Source: JBGPHT01 sp041484525 (lineage in GTDB: Bacteria; Acidobacteriota; Terriglobia; Bryobacterales; Bryobacteraceae). Taken from it: a stretch of DNA of 34,983 nucleotides. Location: NCBI GenBank assembly GCA_041484525.1, contig JBGPHT010000077.1:1-34983 (forward strand). The letters are read 5' to 3'. Under the pieces are notes generated by a model, which was not told the DNA's origin, searched no databases, and saw nothing but the letters and a program-made list of their open reading frames with translations. The stretch's first letter is position 1. Each line of letters opens with the position of its first letter. Below, in pieces: positions 32,634-34,983 of the stretch. The position numbers were made by a program, and so were the translations under genes.

Positions 32634-34772
32634 ATGAGGACGACAAAGTTAGCCGTGTTCGGGGGGGCCTTCTTGGCCATGATGAGCATGGTGAGTGCGC
32701 AGGTTCGCATCGACAGCGATGACCTCGGCGGGGTGGTCACCAGCGCGAAAGGGGTCGAAGCGGGGGTCTGGGTGATTGCGGAAACCACCGGCCTGCCGAC
32801 CAGGTTCGTCAAGATCGTCGTCACCGACGATAGCGGACGCTACCTGATTCCCGATCTGCCGAAAGCGAGCTACAGCGTGTGGGTGCGCGGCTATGGGCTG
32901 GTCGATTCACCCAAGGTGCAAGCCGCGCCGGGCAAGAACCTGAACCTGACGGCGGTGGTGGCGCCGAATCCGCGCGCGGCGGCGGAATACTATCCAGCCA
33001 GCTATTGGTATTCCCTCCTGAAGGTGCCGGACAAGAGCGAGTTCCCCGGCACAGGTCCGCAGGGCAACGGCATTTCGCCGAACATGAAGAGCCAGGCCCA
33101 GTGGTTAGAGCTGATCAAGACCGATAGCTGCTGGTCGTGTCATCAACTGGGCACCAAGGCAACGCGCGAGATTCCCAAGAGCCTGGGCACTTTCGATTCT
33201 CCGCTGCTTGCCTGGGAGCGCCGCATTCAGTCCGGTCAGGCTGGCGCCCAAATGGTGGGCGGCATCGGCCGGCTCGGCCGCGAACGGGCACTGTCGATGT
33301 TCGCCGACTGGACCACCCGGATCGCTGCCGGCGAAGTGCCCCCGGCGCCGCCACGGCCTCGAGGAGTGGAGCGCAACGTCGTCATCACCGAATGGGACTG
33401 GACGACTCCCAAGGCGTACCTCCACGACGAAATCGCCACCGACAAGCGAAATCCGACGGTCAACGCCAATGGGCTCCTCTACGGCGCGCCCGAGCTCAGT
33501 ACGGATAACATACCCATCCTCGATCCCGTGCGCCACACGATCGGCCAGGTGAAGATGCCGGTCCGCGATCCGCAGACCGCGGTTCCCGACAAGCCGCTGA
33601 AGGCCTCGCCATATTGGGGCGATGAAGCCATTTGGGACAGCCAGGCAAACATGCACAACCCGATGTTGGATGAGAAGGGGCGCGTCTGGTTCACGTCCGT
33701 AATCCGTCCGCCTGCGAACGCGGCGTACTGCAAGGAGGGGTCGGACCACCCGTCGGCGAAGCTGTTTCCGCTGAACCGGAGCGGCCGCCAGCTCGCCATG
33801 TACGATCCCAAGAGCAAGCAATTCACGCTCATCGACACGTGTTTCAGCACGCACCACCTGCAGTTCGCGGAGGATGCCAATCAGACGCTGTGGACCAGCA
33901 GCGGCGGGGGCGGCGACGTCGTCGGCTGGCTGAACCGGAAAATGTTCGAGGAGACACACGATGAGCAGAAGTCGCAAGGCTGGACGGCGCTGATCCTGGA
34001 CACCAACGGCAACGGCAAGCGTGACGCGTATGTGGAACCCAACCAGCCCGTCGATCCTACGAAGGACAAGCGCATCGCGGCGGCCTTCTACGGCGTGACC
34101 GTGAGTCCGGCTGACGGCACAATCTGGGGCTCCGTGCTGGGTTTTCCGGGCTCGATCGTGCGGCTGAGCCCTGGCTCGAATCCTCCGGCAACGGCACTGG
34201 CGGAAGTTTATGAACCGCCGCTGGACAATCCCCAGGCGCCGGTTCACGGGTTCTCTCCGCGCGGCCTCGACATCGACCGCAACGGCGTCGTCTGGACGGT
34301 TCTCGCCAGCGGACATTTCGCCAGCTTCGACCGGCGCAAGTGCAAAGGACCGCTCAACGGGCCGGCCGCCACGGGGCAGCACTGTCCCGAAGGCTGGACG
34401 CTTCATCCCTTCCCGGCGCCGCAGCTCAAGGGCGTCACCGACTCAGGCAGCGCCGAGGCCAGCTACTACGACTGGGTCGATCAGTTCGACACTTTCGGGT
34501 TGGGGAAGAACGTGCCGATCGCCACCGGCAATGGGGAAGATGCGCTGCTGGCTGTGCGCAATGGGGAGTTCGTCACGCTCCGTGTGCCCTATCCGATCGG
34601 GTTCTTCGCCAAGGGGCTGGATGGACGCATCGACGATGCGAAGGCCGGCTGGAAGGGCAAGGGGCTGTGGTCGACTTACGCCACGCGAACTGTTTTCCAC
34701 GTCGAAGGCGGCAAGGGAACGACCAGCAAGGTGCTTCACTTCCAGCTTCGTCCCGATCCGCTGGCGAAGTGA
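32634..34772 (+). CDS. Secreted carboxypeptidase-regulatory, c-type haem, beta-propeller-like protein
   Basis: A 712-aa exported protein. The ATG has GAGAGGAAG upstream, and a signal peptide ends at SAQ (residue 23). Residues about 30-110 form a carboxypeptidase-regulatory Ig-like domain (LGGVVTSAKGVEAGVWV, DDSGRYLIPDLP). A single CWSCH at 166-170 matches the CXXCH haem c attachment motif. From about residue 245 the sequence has repeated strand patterns such as MLDEKGRVWFTS, EDANQTLWTSS, SPADGTIWGSV and DIDRNGVVWTV, typical of Vgb/SMP-30-like beta-propellers. I infer a periplasmic redox or lyase-type protein; the substrate is unknown. A G7 run lies in the signal peptide codons (32661-32667). 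It is divergent from the LGFP protein gene and followed closely by an IS630 copy. Confidence 0.85.
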   Translation: MRTTKLAVFGGAFLAMMSMVSAQVRIDSDDLGGVVTSAKGVEAGVWVIAETTGLPTRFVKIVVTDDSGRYLIPDLPKASYSVWVRGYGLVDSPKVQAAPGKNLNLTAVVAPNPRAAAEYYPASYWYSLLKVPDKSEFPGTGPQGNGISPNMKSQAQWLELIKTDSCWSCHQLGTKATREIPKSLGTFDSPLLAWERRIQSGQAGAQMVGGIGRLGRERALSMFADWTTRIAAGEVPPAPPRPRGVERNVVITEWDWTTPKAYLHDEIATDKRNPTVNANGLLYGAPELSTDNIPILDPVRHTIGQVKMPVRDPQTAVPDKPLKASPYWGDEAIWDSQANMHNPMLDEKGRVWFTSVIRPPANAAYCKEGSDHPSAKLFPLNRSGRQLAMYDPKSKQFTLIDTCFSTHHLQFAEDANQTLWTSSGGGGDVVGWLNRKMFEETHDEQKSQGWTALILDTNGNGKRDAYVEPNQPVDPTKDKRIAAAFYGVTVSPADGTIWGSVLGFPGSIVRLSPGSNPPATALAEVYEPPLDNPQAPVHGFSPRGLDIDRNGVVWTVLASGHFASFDRRKCKGPLNGPAATGQHCPEGWTLHPFPAPQLKGVTDSGSAEASYYDWVDQFDTFGLGKNVPIATGNGEDALLAVRNGEFVTLRVPYPIGFFAKGLDGRIDDAKAGWKGKGLWSTYATRTVFHVEGGKGTTSKVLHFQLRPDPLAK

Positions 34773-34863
34773 CGGAAAGCCGGGAATTGGCGCGCCGCGA
34801 GCGCGTGGTCCAGTATTACCACTTGCGACAATAAGACTGCCGGCCGGTACTTTATCTCAGTAT

Positions 34864-34890
34864 TAAACACTGCGACATAAGTAATTGCGC
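34864..34890 (+). repeat. Left terminal inverted repeat of the right IS630 copy
   Basis: It matches the reverse complement of 110-136 at 25 of 27 positions (the two differences are A/T changes in the middle), so the two window ends carry opposite ends of the same or a very similar element. Confidence 0.8.
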
Positions 34891-34919
34891 ATGTTGTGGC
34901 GATGTGTTCTCATCGAAAC

Positions 34920-34983
34920 ATGAGACCTCTCACCATTGCAGACTCGGCTACGATCATCCTCGGATTGCAGGATGAGATTCGCC
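34920..34983 (+). CDS. IS630-family transposase, N-terminal fragment
   Basis: An ATG opens a frame of 21 codons to the window edge, beginning MRPLTIADSATI and continuing to LQDEIR. This resembles the start of IS630 transposases of the MRPLT type, which lead into a helix-turn-helix domain. The assignment depends on the adjoining terminal repeat and on memory of the family, since only 21 residues can be seen. Confidence 0.65.
   Translation, partial: MRPLTIADSATIILGLQDEIR

Larger units (their letters stand above)
34864..34983 (+). mobile_element. IS630-family insertion sequence, 5' end (truncated by window edge)
   Basis: The left end of an element in the same orientation as the fragment at 1-136. 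It starts with a TA (34864-34865) and a terminal repeat that is the inverted partner of the one at 110-136. The transposase ATG follows at 34920. The rest lies outside the window. Confidence 0.78.

Noticed and set aside
34773..34863. Terminator after the haem-motif protein gene
   Set aside because: GC-rich inverted stretches are present (for example CCGGCCGG near 34842), but none forms a convincing stem followed by a T-run.
1..34983. Composite transposon bounded by two IS630 copies
   Set aside because: The interior carries an essential dcw cluster and many core genes, and IS630 elements rarely form composites. Flanking copies or an assembly break are simpler explanations.
1..34983. CRISPR array, tRNA, rRNA, prophage or defence genes
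   Set aside because: No regularly spaced repeats, cloverleaf, rRNA-like sequence or recognisable phage or defence proteins were seen.

Overview
This window looks like chromosomal DNA from a high-GC, Gram-negative-type bacterium of the phylum Acidobacteriota, most likely the Solibacter/Bryobacter lineage. The evidence is two large secreted proteins ending in what I recognise as the Solibacter-type C-terminal domain (TIGR03437-like), a TonB-dependent receptor with an N-terminal carboxypeptidase-regulatory domain, Tat-exported sugar-isomerase-like proteins, and a MurE with the meso-diaminopimelate signature. This taxonomic call is family-level recognition by eye; no database search was run.

Layout. 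(1) 1-136 is the 3' end of an IS630-family insertion sequence, and 34864-34983 is the 5' end of an element with matching terminal repeats in the same orientation, so IS630 copies bound the window on both sides. (2) 147-6907, plus strand: a probable alpha-amino acid ester hydrolase whose ATG lies 10 nt from the IS end, a TonB-dependent receptor, and two Tat-signal TIM-barrel sugar isomerase/epimerase-like proteins. This reads as an uptake and degradation set. (3) 22972 down to 6911, minus strand: an uninterrupted, tightly packed 14-gene division and cell wall (dcw) cluster in the order mraZ-rsmH-ftsL-ftsI-murE-murF-mraY-murD-ftsW-murG-murC-ftsQ-ftsA-ftsZ. It has no murB or ddl. A three-box, 10-bp-periodic TGG array that fits an MraZ operator lies just upstream of mraZ. 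(4) 23228-32477, minus strand: secreted Ig-like/LGFP-repeat proteins with Sec signals. One has a consensus promoter, a leader of about 260 nt and a textbook terminator. The largest is split into two reading frames by one in-frame TAG. (5) 32634-34772, plus strand: a secreted protein combining a carboxypeptidase-regulatory domain, a c-type haem motif and a likely beta-propeller. It is divergent from the previous block across a perfect 62-bp palindrome.

How the parts work together. The dcw block encodes lipid II assembly from UDP-MurNAc-tripeptide onwards (MurE, MurF, MraY, MurG, plus MurC and MurD), the septal glycosyltransferase/transpeptidase pair FtsW-FtsI, and the divisome core FtsL-FtsQ-FtsA-FtsZ. 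Translational coupling is likely throughout: gaps are mostly below 10 nt and several genes overlap. The surrounding genes are accessory, envelope-directed and probably independently transcribed. The items most worth a second look are the TAG-split 1490-codon secreted protein with a C39-like domain lacking its catalytic Cys, the 62-bp palindrome, the 17-bp perfect hairpin at 23171-23212, and the IS insertion against the ester hydrolase start. I see no CRISPR array, tRNA, rRNA, prophage or recognised defence system.
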